Below are positions 8,182 to 17,146 of a stretch of 64,000 nt of DNA, in pieces. Every line of letters begins with the position of its first letter. The stretch's first letter is position 1. Both the position numbers and the translations under genes were made by a program. The stretch is from Ancylobacter tetraedralis (GTDB taxonomy: Bacteria; Pseudomonadota; Alphaproteobacteria; Rhizobiales; Xanthobacteraceae), in NCBI RefSeq assembly GCF_014195655.1, contig NZ_JACICD010000001.1, positions 906,682 to 970,681 on the forward strand, in the 5' to 3' direction. Under the pieces are notes generated by a model that saw nothing but the letters and a program-made list of their open reading frames with translations, was not told the origin of the DNA and ran no database searches.

Positions 8182-9300
8182 TCACGTCCAGAGGCGACGG
8201 TAGCGGCGGCCGAGCGAGGTCAATATCTCGTAATCGATGGTTTGCGAATGGCGGGCAAGGTCGTCCAGGCCGAGCCCATCGCCGAGCAGCACCGCCCAGT
8301 CGCCGGCCGCGATGGCATCGTCCGGCACATCCGTCACGTCGACCGCCAGCAGGTCCATCGAGATGCGCCCGATCAGCGGGCATCGCTGGCCGGCAATCAC
8401 GGCTTCCGCGCCGGGGCGCAGGTCCGAGGCGCCGGCGCGGCGGGGAATGCCGTCCGCATAGCCGGCGGATAGTATCGCTACCCGGCTCGGACGCAGCGCG
8501 GTATGCGCGCCGCCATATCCCACCGTCTCCCCGGCATGAACATGGCGTATCTGCACGATGCGCAGTTCGAGCCGCACCACCGGGCTCAGCGGAGCCATAT
8601 CCGCGCGCGGACGCCCCCCATAGACGGCGATGCCCGGCCGCACGAGGTCGAAATGATAGGCGGGGCCGCTCATGACGCCGGCGGAATTGGCCAGCGAGGC
8701 CTTCACGTCCGGAAACAGGCCGGCAATGGCGCGGAAATCTTCCAGTTGCCGCGCGGTGAGCGGATGGTGCGGCTCGTCGGCGCTGGCGAGGTGGCTCATG
8801 ATCAGCGCGATGGGAAAATGCAGTTCATGGCGCATCTCGGCGAGGCTCACCGCCTCGGTGGCGGAGAGGCCGAGCCGGTTCATGCCGGTGTCAACATGCA
8901 CGGCAGCGGGCAGGGACTGGCCGATTTCCACGCAGAATCCGTTCCAGCGGGCGATTTCGGCCTCGCTGCCCAGCACCGGATGCAGCCGCAGCGCGCGATA
9001 GAGGGGCGGCGATCCCTCGAACAGGCCGTTGAGCACGTAGATCGTGGCTTCCGGCAGCGTCTCGCGCAGGGTGCGGGCCTCGCCCGGCAGCGCGACGAAG
9101 AAGCTGCGCGCGCCCGCGTCCCACAGGGCTGACGCGACCGGGGCGAGGCCGAGGCCGTAGCCGTCGCCCTTCACCACGCCGGCCGTCTCGGCCGGGCCGA
9201 CGCGGCGGGCGATTTCCTGGTAATTGGCGCGCAGGGCCGCGAGGTCGATGGTGAGGAGGCCGCCGGCTTCGTCGGGCGGCACCGAAGCGTCCATCACCAT
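8182..9300 (-). CDS. alr: alanine racemase
   Basis: PLP enzyme interconverting L- and D-alanine for peptidoglycan. The N-terminal TIM barrel carries the PLP lysine at residue 44, in VVKGDGYGLG. The second catalytic base is Tyr262, in VGYGGAHTA. RPGIAVYGG and the ISMDLLAVDVT strand near the subunit interface are also typical. The length of 372 is normal. The PLP motif is slightly divergent: most racemases have Ala at the position after Lys (KANAYG or KADAYG), here Gly. The start is seven bases after the dnaB stop, so the two are translationally close. The start could also be the next Met (MDASVPP). Confidence 0.94.
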   Translation of the reverse strand: MVMDASVPPDEAGGLLTIDLAALRANYQEIARRVGPAETAGVVKGDGYGLGLAPVASALWDAGARSFFVALPGEARTLRETLPEATIYVLNGLFEGSPPLYRALRLHPVLGSEAEIARWNGFCVEIGQSLPAAVHVDTGMNRLGLSATEAVSLAEMRHELHFPIALIMSHLASADEPHHPLTARQLEDFRAIAGLFPDVKASLANSAGVMSGPAYHFDLVRPGIAVYGGRPRADMAPLSPVVRLELRIVQIRHVHAGETVGYGGAHTALRPSRVAILSAGYADGIPRRAGASDLRPGAEAVIAGQRCPLIGRISMDLLAVDVTDVPDDAIAAGDWAVLLGDGLGLDDLARHSQTIDYEILTSLGRRYRRLWT

Positions 9301-9307
9301 GGCCCGC

Positions 9308-10792
9308 TCAATGCTCGGGCAGCCGGTCGCCCGAGGCCAGCGTCGAGAAGCGCGTGTACTGGGCTTCGAAGGCGACCTTCACCGTGCCGGTGGGGCCGTG
9401 GCGCTGCTTGCCGATGATCACCTCCGCGAGGCCCTGAGCTGCCTTCATGTCCTGGTCCCACTTGAACCATTCCTCGGTGCCTTCCTTCGGTTCCTTGCTC
9501 TTGAGGTAATATTCCTCGCGGAACACGAACATCACCACGTCGGCATCCTGCTCGATCGAGCCGGATTCGCGAAGATCGGACAATTGCGGACGCTTGTCGT
9601 CGCGGGATTCGACCTGACGCGAGAGCTGCGAGAGCGCCATGATCGGCACGCCGAGTTCCTTGGCCAGCGCCTTGAGGCCGGTGGTGATCTCGGTGATTTC
9701 CTGCACGCGGCCCTGCGAGGAGCTCTTGGAGGAGCCGGTCAGCAGCTGCAGATAGTCCACCACCATGAAGTCCAGCCCGCGCTGGCGCTTCAGCCGGCGG
9801 GCCCGGGCGCGCAGCTGGGCGATGGAGATGCCGCCGGTGTCGTCGATATAGAGCGGGATAGTCTGCATCATCTGGGCGCAGCTGGCGAGCTTGTCGAACT
9901 CGTGCTCGGAGATGTCGCCGCGGCGGATCTTGTAGGAAGCGATCTCGGCCTGTTCGGCAAGAATACGCGTGGCAAGCTGCTCGGCCGACATTTCCAGCGA
10001 GAAGAAACCGACCACCCCGCCGTCCACCGCACGTATCGAGCCATCGGGCAGCGTCTCCGACCGGTACGCGGCGGCGACGTTGAAGGCGATGTTGGTGGCG
10101 AGCGAGGTTTTTCCCATCGCCGGGCGGCCGGCCAGGATGATGAGGTCGGACGGCTGCAGCCCGCCCATCATCTGGTCGAGATCGTCGAGGCCGGAGGCGG
10201 TGCCCGACAGGTGGCCATCGCGCTGGAAGGCGCGGCTGGCCATGTCGACCGCTTCCTTCAGCGCATCGTTGAAGCGCATGAAGCCGCCATCGTAGCGGCC
10301 GGTCTCGGCCAGTTCGTAGAGCCGCTTCTCGGCATCTTCGATCTGGCTCTGCGGGGTGGCGTCGATCGCCGCCTCATAGGCCTCGTTGACGATCTCCTCG
10401 CCGATCTGGATCAGGTCGCGACGCACCGACATGTCGTAGATGGTGCGCCCGTAATCCTCGGCATTGATGATCGTCGTCGCCTCGGCGGCGAGGCGGGCGA
10501 GATATTGCGCCGGCGTCAGCCCGGCGACGTCGAATTCGGTCGGCAGGAAGGTCTTCAGCGTGATCGGGGTCGCCACCTTGCCGGCGCGGATCAGCGCCGC
10601 CGTCGTCTCATAGATGGCGACGTGGATCGGCTCGAAGAAATGGCGCGGCTCGAGGAAGTCGGAAACCCGGTAGAACGCTTCGTTATTGACCAGGATCGCG
10701 CCCAGCAGCGCCTGCTCCGCCTCGATGTTGTGAGGAGCGGTGCGGTACGTCGTTTCGGACTCCGCCACAGTGCGGAGGGGAGAATCGAGCAT
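9308..10792 (-). CDS. dnaB: replicative DNA helicase DnaB
   Basis: Hexameric 5'-3' helicase of the replication fork. The N-terminal primase-interaction domain begins with the usual PHNIEAEQALLGAIL. The RecA-like core has Walker A GRPAMGKT at residues 222-229, Walker B-like DFMVVDYLQLL, and the arginine-finger region near DLRESGSIEQDADVV. At 494 residues it is full length with no intein. It lies in the ribosomal protein/replication string and is followed at seven bases by alr. The 161-base gap upstream towards the cyclopropane synthase gene may hold its own promoter; I see no convincing one. Confidence 0.97.
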   Translation of the reverse strand: MLDSPLRTVAESETTYRTAPHNIEAEQALLGAILVNNEAFYRVSDFLEPRHFFEPIHVAIYETTAALIRAGKVATPITLKTFLPTEFDVAGLTPAQYLARLAAEATTIINAEDYGRTIYDMSVRRDLIQIGEEIVNEAYEAAIDATPQSQIEDAEKRLYELAETGRYDGGFMRFNDALKEAVDMASRAFQRDGHLSGTASGLDDLDQMMGGLQPSDLIILAGRPAMGKTSLATNIAFNVAAAYRSETLPDGSIRAVDGGVVGFFSLEMSAEQLATRILAEQAEIASYKIRRGDISEHEFDKLASCAQMMQTIPLYIDDTGGISIAQLRARARRLKRQRGLDFMVVDYLQLLTGSSKSSSQGRVQEITEITTGLKALAKELGVPIMALSQLSRQVESRDDKRPQLSDLRESGSIEQDADVVMFVFREEYYLKSKEPKEGTEEWFKWDQDMKAAQGLAEVIIGKQRHGPTGTVKVAFEAQYTRFSTLASGDRLPEH

Positions 10793-10953
10793 GGCTGTCC
10801 CGGGTGCGCGTGTATGGGGAAACAGCTAACGCCACGTCGTCGGCCGAGTCCGTGCGATTCGCGCACTGCGTATTTTGTCCTGTGGAGGAGCTGTGGAAAG
10901 CACAATCGTGCTTGACGCCTCCCGGCTCACCCTCGGCCTTGCCGCGCAAGCCT

Positions 10954-12213
10954 TCACTCGCCGGCGAGTCGCAGGCCCGGCCGGTTGTTCTTCTCCATCC
11001 GCATCAGCGCCGCCTCGGCCTGTGGAATATAGGTCCGGGTCAGCGGCACCACGCCCTCGCGTTTGGCGAGCTGCACCTGGAAGACCATCATTCCCTGGTG
11101 GCGGAACGCCATTTCCGACGCGGCGAGGTAGAATTCGAACATCCGCACGAAGCGCGCATCATAGAGCCGCTCCACCTCCTCGCGATGGGCGAGGAAGCGC
11201 TCGCGCCACGCCTTAAGCGTCTCGGCATAGTGCAGGCGCAGGATCTCGATATCGGTGACGAACAGGCCCGCCCGCTCGATGGCCGGCAGCACCTCGGACA
11301 GCGCGGGAATGTAGCCGCCGGGGAAGATGTACTTGGCGATCCAGGGATTGGTGATGCCCGGCCCTTCCGAGCGGCCGATGGAATGGATCAGCGCCACGCC
11401 GTCATCCGCCAGCAGCTGCGCCACCTTGGTGAAATATTCGTCGTAATGGCCGATGCCGACATGTTCGAACATGCCGACCGAGACGATGCGGTCGAACGGG
11501 CCCGGCGCGTCGCGATAATCCTGCAGGCGGAAATCGGCGCGCTCGCTGAGCCCCTTCTCCTCCGCCCGCGCGCGGGCGACGCCCAGCTGCTCCTCCGACA
11601 GGGTGACGCCGGTGACGCGGGCGCCTGCATTCTCGGCGAGATAGAGCCCCATGCCGCCCCAGCCGCAGCCAATGTCCAGCGCGGTCAGATCGGCCCGGTT
11701 GAACTGCAGCTTGGCCGCGATATGCCGCTTCTTGGCGAGCTGCGCGTCGTCGAGCGATTGGCCGGGATGCTCGAAATAGGCGCAGGAATATTGCCGGTCG
11801 GCATCGAGGAACAGCGAATAGAGCCGCCCGTCGAGATCATAGTGGTGGGCGACGTTGTCCTTCGCCTTGCCGGGCGGGTTGAACTGGGCGAGGCGCCGGA
11901 ACAGGAAGCGGAGCTTCATCATCAGCCTGGCGCTGGCACTCGGCACCTGGAGGCCGACCTGCGCCATCATCACGGCGAGTATCTCGGCTATGTCGCCCCG
12001 CTCGATCACGAGGCCGCCATTCATATAGGCCTCGCCGAATTTCAGCTCGGGATCGAACACGATGTGGCGTTGCCACGCCGGGGAGGTGAAGCGGAAGGCC
12101 AGTGGCGTTCCCGTGCCGTCACCGAAAGTGACGCGTCGTCCTGAAGCGAAGGTGATGGTGAGCGAACCACGGGTGACGACCCGCGCAATGACCTTTGCGA
12201 GCAACCATTCCAT
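10954..12213 (-). CDS. cyclopropane-fatty-acyl-phospholipid synthase family methyltransferase
   Basis: SAM-dependent enzyme that acts on unsaturated acyl chains of membrane phospholipids at the inner leaflet. An N-terminal lipid-binding region is followed by NVAHHYD at residues 120-126, the SAM loop DIGCGWGG at 180-187 and SEEQLGVARARAEEKGL. It is 419 residues, close to CFA synthases and to the related group often near terpenoid or fatty acid genes. Which lipid modification it makes is not shown. It is inserted between rplI and dnaB, two genes that are adjacent in many relatives, and sits after the rplI terminator, so it should be a separate unit. The ATG at 12213 has only a weak ribosome binding site. 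Confidence 0.9.
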   Translation of the reverse strand: MEWLLAKVIARVVTRGSLTITFASGRRVTFGDGTGTPLAFRFTSPAWQRHIVFDPELKFGEAYMNGGLVIERGDIAEILAVMMAQVGLQVPSASARLMMKLRFLFRRLAQFNPPGKAKDNVAHHYDLDGRLYSLFLDADRQYSCAYFEHPGQSLDDAQLAKKRHIAAKLQFNRADLTALDIGCGWGGMGLYLAENAGARVTGVTLSEEQLGVARARAEEKGLSERADFRLQDYRDAPGPFDRIVSVGMFEHVGIGHYDEYFTKVAQLLADDGVALIHSIGRSEGPGITNPWIAKYIFPGGYIPALSEVLPAIERAGLFVTDIEILRLHYAETLKAWRERFLAHREEVERLYDARFVRMFEFYLAASEMAFRHQGMMVFQVQLAKREGVVPLTRTYIPQAEAALMRMEKNNRPGLRLAGE

Positions 12214-12350
12214 CGGCCAATTCCATACTGCCGGAACCTCCCACTGGATGGAAGGCGCCTGCCCAATGCCTGGGCATGTATGAGCTGTTGCAAATCATTG
12301 CATCACAACATTGGCGGTGTCGCAATATTCCTTCCAGTGAAATCGCACGC

Positions 12351-12381
12351 AAAAAGGCCCGGTCGTTACCGACCGGGCCTT
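12351..12381 (-). terminator. rho-independent terminator of the rpsF-rplI operon
   Basis: Perfect 12-bp inverted repeat (AAGGCCCGGTCG at 12354-12365 with its complement at 12370-12381, four-base loop). Read on the minus strand it is followed by a T-run (complement of AAAAA at 12351-12355). It lies about 30 bases after the rplI stop. Confidence 0.9.
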
Positions 12382-12412
12382 GTCGCAGCAGATATGCCGT
12401 AAGGTCAGGCTA

Positions 12413-12979
12413 TCAGCCTTCCTCGGTCTCGTCGGAAGCTTCGGTCTCGTCCGCGACGTCTTCGAAGGCTTCCTCGTCTTCTTCATCACGCCGCACGGAG
12501 AGGTCCTCGCCACGCGACTGGCGAACGGCCTCGTCGGGGCTGCGGGCCACGTTGGCGTGAACGATCACCTCAACCTCGGGATGCAGCGACACCGGAACGT
12601 CATGCAGGCCGATCGTCTTGATCGGCTGATTGAGCACGACCTGGCTGCGCGAGACGGTGAAGCCGGCCGCGGTCAGCGCTTCGGCGATGTCGCGGGTGGA
12701 CACCGAGCCGTAGAGCTGGCCGGTTTCGCCGGCCTGGCGCACCAGAACCACCTCGGTACCGGCGAGCTTCTCGCCGACCTTGGTGGCCTCGGCCTTCAGC
12801 TCGAGGTTGCGGGCTTCAAGCTGCGACTTCATCGAGTCGAAGCGCGTCTTGTTGTCCTTGGTGGCGCGCAGCGCCTTGCCGGAGGGCAGCAGGAAGTTGC
12901 GGGCGAACCCGTCCTTGACGCGGACGATCTCACCGATCTGGCCGAGCTTGGCCACGCGCTGAAGCAGAATGACTTCCAT
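12413..12979 (-). CDS. rplI: 50S ribosomal protein L9
   Basis: Large-subunit protein that binds 23S rRNA near the L1 stalk. The N-terminal domain is classical ([19 protein letters not shown], then [14 protein letters not shown]), followed by the long connecting helix and a C-terminal domain. The protein is 188 residues against about 150 in E. coli, because it ends in a very acidic tail ([14 protein letters not shown] and more Glu/Asp), as is common in Hyphomicrobiales. GGAG lies nine bases before the ATG. It is the last gene of the rpsF operon and is followed by a strong terminator. Confidence 0.96.
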   Translation of the reverse strand: MEVILLQRVAKLGQIGEIVRVKDGFARNFLLPSGKALRATKDNKTRFDSMKSQLEARNLELKAEATKVGEKLAGTEVVLVRQAGETGQLYGSVSTRDIAEALTAAGFTVSRSQVVLNQPIKTIGLHDVPVSLHPEVEVIVHANVARSPDEAVRQSRGEDLSVRRDEEDEEAFEDVADETEASDETEEG

Positions 12980-13030
12980 TTTTATTTCTCCATTCGTTCG
13001 TTGATTAGGTTCGTTCGATTCGAAAAAAGT

Positions 13031-13978
13031 TCAGCCGTCATTGGCGGCGGAAGGCCGGTTGCGGCGCGGGAAGCGGGCGCGGATGCCGAACAGCGTCTCG
13101 ACCATGCCCAGAACCGCCAGAACCGCGAACGGCCAGCCGAGCGTCAGGGCGGCGATCCACACGGTGGCGATCACCAGCGTCCGGCCCGCAGCGCCGCGCG
13201 TGACCCAGTGGATGACCGCGAGGCCGATGAAGGCGAAGGCCATCAGCAGGGTGGCGCCCAGCAGCTCGCAGATCAGGCCGATGAAGCCATCCGCGAGCAT
13301 TCCGCCAAGGATGGCGCCCGCGACGAGGGCGACGGCGCCGCGCGGCACGGTGATGGCCGCCAGATCCGGCCAGGGACGCACGAGCCGGCCGGACACGCGT
13401 GCCACATGCGCGGCCAGCCAGAGATTGCCGACCTGCGTCAACATGGTGACGACCGCCGCCGCCGGCGGCATCACCGTGATCAGCAGGTCGATCAGGCGCT
13501 GGGTGTCGTCGCTGGCAGCAGCCGGGTTCTCGGCGAACATCGCCTCGAACAGCGAACGCAGGGCTTCCTGATAATCGGCGAAGGAGCCGGCAACGAGCGG
13601 GATGAGGGCGGCCACCGCGAGGCAGCCGAGAATGGCGGCGGCCAGCACGATGCGCCCGACCGGAAACCATTCCAGCGGCCCGTCCGGCCGCTCCTGCCGC
13701 GCCATCAGCACGAGATAGGCAAGCACATAGGCCGGCAGGCCGACGCCGGCCACATAGGCGAAGAGCAGCTCGACGCCGAGAAACAGGCCGATCGCCACGG
13801 CCGCGGCCGAGGCGGCGATCAGCGCCGCCAGCTGCGACCAGCCGAGGCCGACGATAAGCACGGGAAGCGGGGCAAGATAGAACAGCGGCACAGCCAGAGC
13901 GCTACCGGTCGCGACGGACGCAACCAGAAGGGCGGACGCCGCACCGGCGCCAAGGGCTATGATCCAGAGCTGTATCAT
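13031..13978 (-). CDS. DUF2232 family membrane protein
   Basis: Multi-spanning inner-membrane protein of 315 residues with about eight hydrophobic segments, starting MIQLWIIALGAGAAS. It lies between rpsR and rplI, the place where DUF2232 proteins occur in alphaproteobacteria, and I assign the family from that context and from the membrane profile. The longer reading to 14095 adds 39 polar residues and is unlikely. The function of the family is not known. The C-terminus is basic and cytoplasmic-looking (RFPRRNRP). Confidence 0.85.
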   Translation of the reverse strand: MIQLWIIALGAGAASALLVASVATGSALAVPLFYLAPLPVLIVGLGWSQLAALIAASAAAVAIGLFLGVELLFAYVAGVGLPAYVLAYLVLMARQERPDGPLEWFPVGRIVLAAAILGCLAVAALIPLVAGSFADYQEALRSLFEAMFAENPAAASDDTQRLIDLLITVMPPAAAVVTMLTQVGNLWLAAHVARVSGRLVRPWPDLAAITVPRGAVALVAGAILGGMLADGFIGLICELLGATLLMAFAFIGLAVIHWVTRGAAGRTLVIATVWIAALTLGWPFAVLAVLGMVETLFGIRARFPRRNRPSAANDG

Positions 13979-14154
13979 CGACGAGCTGTCCCGCTCCACG
14001 CGGTTAGGGACGGATCCAAGCCCGCCCCAGCGAAGACCCCGGGAGGAGTCCCGTGGCCTGTCGGAATATGTGTCGTTCGAGAGCGTCCCCGGCACGCGGC
14101 CGGGGCGCTTGCCGAACCATCCCGGCCAGGGCCGGGATGGGGAGCGTCACGCGA

Positions 14155-14424
14155 TCAGCGGATCACGAAGGGCAGCAGGCCGAGGAAGCGCGAGCGCTTG
14201 ATGGCCTGGGCCAGTTCGCGCTGCTTCTTGGCGGAGACCGCCGTGATGCGCGAGGGCACGATCTTGCCGCGCTCGGAAATGTAGCGCTGCAGCAGCCGCA
14301 CGTCCTTGTAGTCGATCTTCGGCGCATTGGCGCCGGAGAACGGGCAGGTCTTGCGACGACGGAAGAAGGGACGACGGGCGCCCGTCGTATTGGCGGAAGG
14401 ACCGCCGGTGCCACCGAAAGCCAT
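14155..14424 (-). CDS. rpsR: 30S ribosomal protein S18
   Basis: Small-subunit protein of 89 residues that pairs with S6 on 16S rRNA. The RRKTCPFSG motif, [19 protein letters not shown] and the C-terminal [11 protein letters not shown] are diagnostic. The ATG at 14424 overlaps the rpsF stop codon as TGATG, so translation is coupled to S6. An in-frame GTG one codon upstream is possible but less likely. The N-terminus is short and Gly-rich. Confidence 0.97.
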   Translation of the reverse strand: MAFGGTGGPSANTTGARRPFFRRRKTCPFSGANAPKIDYKDVRLLQRYISERGKIVPSRITAVSAKKQRELAQAIKRSRFLGLLPFVIR

Positions 14425-14918
14425 CACTCAGTCTCCACGTTGGCCGGAGCCTCTTCACGATCACGGCGCGGGCCACGATCGCCACGGTCGCCGCGATCCC
14501 CACGGTCGCCGCCGAAGCTGCGTCCGCCGCCGCCGAAGCCGCGGTCGCCGCCGAAGCCGCGATCGCCGAAGCCACGGTCGCCACGGTCGTCACGGTCGCG
14601 CTTCTGCAGCATGACCGACTGGCCTTCCTCAAGTTCCTCGACGCGGATGGTGAGAACGCGCAGAACGTCCTCGTCGATCCGCTGCTGACGCTCGAGCTCG
14701 GCCACGGCCGGGGCGGGGGCGTCGATGTTGAGGAGCGAGAAGTGCGCCTTGCGATTCTTGCGAATGCGATAGGTGAGGGTCTTCACACCCCAATACTCGG
14801 CCTTGGTGACCGAACCGCCATTCGCCTCGATCACGCCCTTGAACCGGGCGGTGAGTTCCTCGACCTGCTGCGCCGTCAAATCCTGGCGCGCGAGGAACAC
14901 GTGCTCATAAAGAGCCAT
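14424..14918 (-). CDS. rpsF: 30S ribosomal protein S6
   Basis: First gene of the ribosomal operon; it binds S18 on the 30S platform. The S6 fold is complete over about 110 residues ([14 protein letters not shown] at the start, then [19 protein letters not shown] and [13 protein letters not shown]). It is followed by a long low-complexity tail made of repeated GDRG and GFGG units and ending in an acidic stretch, giving 164 residues in all. I set the start at 14918 (AAAGG upstream) and reject the frame extension to 15071. A long leader of roughly 190 bases precedes it, consistent with autoregulation of S6:S18, but no known leader motif was verified. Confidence 0.95.
   Translation of the reverse strand: MALYEHVFLARQDLTAQQVEELTARFKGVIEANGGSVTKAEYWGVKTLTYRIRKNRKAHFSLLNIDAPAPAVAELERQQRIDEDVLRVLTIRVEELEEGQSVMLQKRDRDDRGDRGFGDRGFGGDRGFGGGGRSFGGDRGDRGDRGDRGPRRDREEAPANVETE
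14460..14600. repeat. low-complexity repeats encoding the S6 GDRG/GFGG tail
   Basis: Short degenerate repeats built from CGGTCGCC and CGGTCGCCACGG-like units encode the Gly/Asp/Arg/Phe tail of S6. The longest run in the protein has four GDR units in a row. Confidence 0.75.
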
Positions 14919-15117
14919 GTCTCGTACCTTTCCATTGTTTCCGCACGATTGCGGACCGCCTCCCCGGCGCCGAGCCCTTCGAGCCCCGGAAAGGCTCGAA
15001 CAATCTCGAAGGCGGGGACACGGGACGGCGGAAATCCATGGATCGCCTGCCACGCCGCTGGCAAAAGCCAAAGCGTAGCCGTCCGTTCAGCCCCCGGCCG
15101 GGACTGACAGTGGCGCG

Positions 15118-15145
15118 CTTATACGAGGAATGGCCGGAAAATCAA
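15118..15145 (-). promoter_or_regulatory. sigma70-type promoter for rpsF operon (predicted)
   Basis: On the minus strand TTGATT (15140-15145) and TATAAG (15118-15123) are separated by 16 bases. Both boxes are close to consensus and stand out in GC-rich DNA. Transcription would start near 15111, giving an rpsF leader of about 190 nt. Predicted from sequence only. Confidence 0.5.
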
Positions 15146-15423
15146 GGTCTCTCGCATCCCCGCATCCGGCCCGCATCCGGCGGGCGTCGAGCCGGCGACG
15201 CCGCATCCTCCGACGCGCCACACAGACTCCCCACATACCTCGAATTCAAGGCGCGGAACTCAAGGCGCGGAACCCAAGGCGGGTCCCGAACTCAAGGCGG
15301 TTGCGTTCCCGGCCGCCCCCCGCGCGTTGCCCGTGGGCACTTGGCCCGCATGCTGCTTGACACCGGGCGCGGGCCGGTGTCACTGCCGGCCGCCAATTCT
15401 TAACGAGCGGATTGCGTCAGGTC
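15146..15423. other. intergenic region between rpsF promoter and fabD
   Basis: About 280 bases with no supportable gene. It contains the 14-bp tandem array at 15242-15300 and presumably the fabD promoter, which I cannot place. Open frames here are compositionally shadow-like. Confidence 0.6.
15242..15300. repeat. 14-bp tandem repeat array upstream of fabD
   Basis: Three adjacent 14-base units (15242-15255, 15256-15269, 15270-15283) of the form GAAYYCAAGGCGCG, then a four-base offset and a fourth copy at 15288-15300. It lies about 120 bases before fabD. Confidence 0.8.
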
Positions 15424-16383
15424 ATGAGCAGCGCCTTTGTTTTTCCCGGTCAGGGCAGTCAGGCGGTCGGCATGGGCCGTGGGCTCGCCGACAATTTCGC
15501 CGTTGCCCGCGACGTGTTCGAGGAAGTCGATGCGGCGCTGGGGGAAAAGCTCTCGGCCATCATGTGGGACGGGCCGATCGAGACGCTGACGCTCACCGCC
15601 AACACCCAGCCCGCTCTCATGGCCGCCTCGCTGGCGGCGCTGCGGGTGCTGGAAAGCGAGGCCGGACTGGATCTGGCGCGCGACGCCGCCTTTGTCGCCG
15701 GCCATTCGCTGGGCGAATATTCCGCGCTGGCGGCGGCGGGCAGCCTCTCGATTGCCGACACCGCCCGCCTGCTGCGCCTGCGCGGCACGGCCATGCAGGC
15801 GGCGACGCCGGTCGGGACCGGCGCCATGGCCGCTATCCTCGGCCTCGATTTCGACAAGGTGGCCGCCGTCGCGAGCGAGGCGGCCCAAGGGGGCGAGTTC
15901 GGCGAGGTCTGCGATGTCGCCAATGACAACGCGCCCGGTCAGGTCGTCGTTTCCGGCCACGCGGCGGCGGTGGAGCGCGCCTGTGAGATTGCCAAGCGCG
16001 AAGGCGCTTCCCGCGCGATCCTGCTCACGGTTTCGGCACCCTTCCATTGCAGCCTGATCGCCCCGGCGGCGGATGCGATGCGCGAGGCGCTGTCCAGGGT
16101 CGCCGTGCATGCGCCCAAGGTGAAGCTCATCGCCAACGTGACCGCCGCCCCGGTGACGGATCCCGAGGAGATCCGCGCGCTGCTGGTGAAGCAGGTGACG
16201 AGCACGGTGCGCTGGCGCGAATCGGTGGCCTTCATGGCGGGCGAGGGCGTGACCCGGCTGGTCGAGGTGGGCACCGGCAAGGTGCTTTCCGGCCTCACCA
16301 AGCGCATCGCCCGGCAGGTCGCCTCCATCAATGTCGGGACGCCCGAAGAGGTTGCCGCCTTCGCCGCGACGCCGACGGCTTGA
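15424..16383 (+). CDS. fabD: malonyl-CoA:ACP transacylase FabD
   Basis: Loads malonyl groups onto acyl carrier protein for fatty acid synthesis. It has FPGQGSQ near the N-terminus, the nucleophile Ser95 in GHSLGEYSA, and the catalytic His in APFHCS. The length of 319 residues is normal. I used the ATG at 15424; a TTG at 15412 is in frame but unneeded. The ribosome binding site is weak. It begins the plus-strand fab cluster and is followed at 25 bases by fabG. Confidence 0.96.
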   Translation: MSSAFVFPGQGSQAVGMGRGLADNFAVARDVFEEVDAALGEKLSAIMWDGPIETLTLTANTQPALMAASLAALRVLESEAGLDLARDAAFVAGHSLGEYSALAAAGSLSIADTARLLRLRGTAMQAATPVGTGAMAAILGLDFDKVAAVASEAAQGGEFGEVCDVANDNAPGQVVVSGHAAAVERACEIAKREGASRAILLTVSAPFHCSLIAPAADAMREALSRVAVHAPKVKLIANVTAAPVTDPEEIRALLVKQVTSTVRWRESVAFMAGEGVTRLVEVGTGKVLSGLTKRIARQVASINVGTPEEVAAFAATPTA

Positions 16384-16408
16384 CGCTACCGGAACTCAGG
16401 AGAAGCCC

Positions 16409-17146
16409 GTGTTCGATCTGACTGGCAAGACCGCTCTCGTGACTGGCGCCACCGGCGGAATTGGCGGTGCCATCGCCCGGGCGCTGCACGCCCGGGGCGC
16501 CACCGTCGCGCTCTCGGGCACGCGCCGCGAGGTGTTGGAGACCCTGGCTGGCGACCTTGGCGAGCGCACCCATGTGCTGCCCGCCGACCTCTCCAACATG
16601 GAGCAGGTCGAGCAACTGGTTCCCCAGGCCGAAGAGGCGATGGGCGTGCTGGATATTCTGGTGAACAATGCCGGCATTACCCGCGACGGGCTGTTCGTGC
16701 GCATCACCGACGAGATGTGGGATACGGTGATCGCCGTGAATCTCACCTCCGGCTTTCGCCTCGCGCGGGCGGCCGCCCGCTCCATGATGCGCCGGCGCAC
16801 CGGCCGCATCATCGGCATCACCTCGATCATCGGCGTGACCGGCAATGCCGGGCAGGGCAATTATGCCGCCGCCAAGGCGGGCATGATCGGCATGTCGAAG
16901 TCGCTGGCCAAGGAAGTGGCGGCGCGCGGCGTGACCGTGAACTGCATCGCGCCCGGCTTCATCGCCACCCCGATGACCGACGTGCTGAACGAGAAGATTC
17001 GCACGACGATTCTCTCCGCCGTCCCCGCCGGGCGCCTCGGCACGCCGGAAGACATCGCGACCGCGGCCGTCTACCTCGCTTCGGACGAGGCCGGCTATGT
17101 CACTGGCCAGACGCTGCATGTAAATGGCGGGATGGCCATGATCTGA
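16409..17146 (+). CDS. fabG: 3-oxoacyl-ACP reductase FabG
   Basis: NADPH-dependent reductase of the elongation cycle, an SDR enzyme of 245 residues. The cofactor loop TGATGGIG lies at 12-19, NNAG follows DILV, and the catalytic Ser...Tyr-Lys set is in ITSIIGVTGN and NYAAAKAG. The start is a GTG at 16409 with AGGAG seven bases upstream; the longer frame from 16331 overlaps fabD and has an Arg-rich N-terminus, so I reject it. Between fabD and acpP, it is part of the FAS II cluster. Confidence 0.96.
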   Translation: MFDLTGKTALVTGATGGIGGAIARALHARGATVALSGTRREVLETLAGDLGERTHVLPADLSNMEQVEQLVPQAEEAMGVLDILVNNAGITRDGLFVRITDEMWDTVIAVNLTSGFRLARAAARSMMRRRTGRIIGITSIIGVTGNAGQGNYAAAKAGMIGMSKSLAKEVAARGVTVNCIAPGFIATPMTDVLNEKIRTTILSAVPAGRLGTPEDIATAAVYLASDEAGYVTGQTLHVNGGMAMI

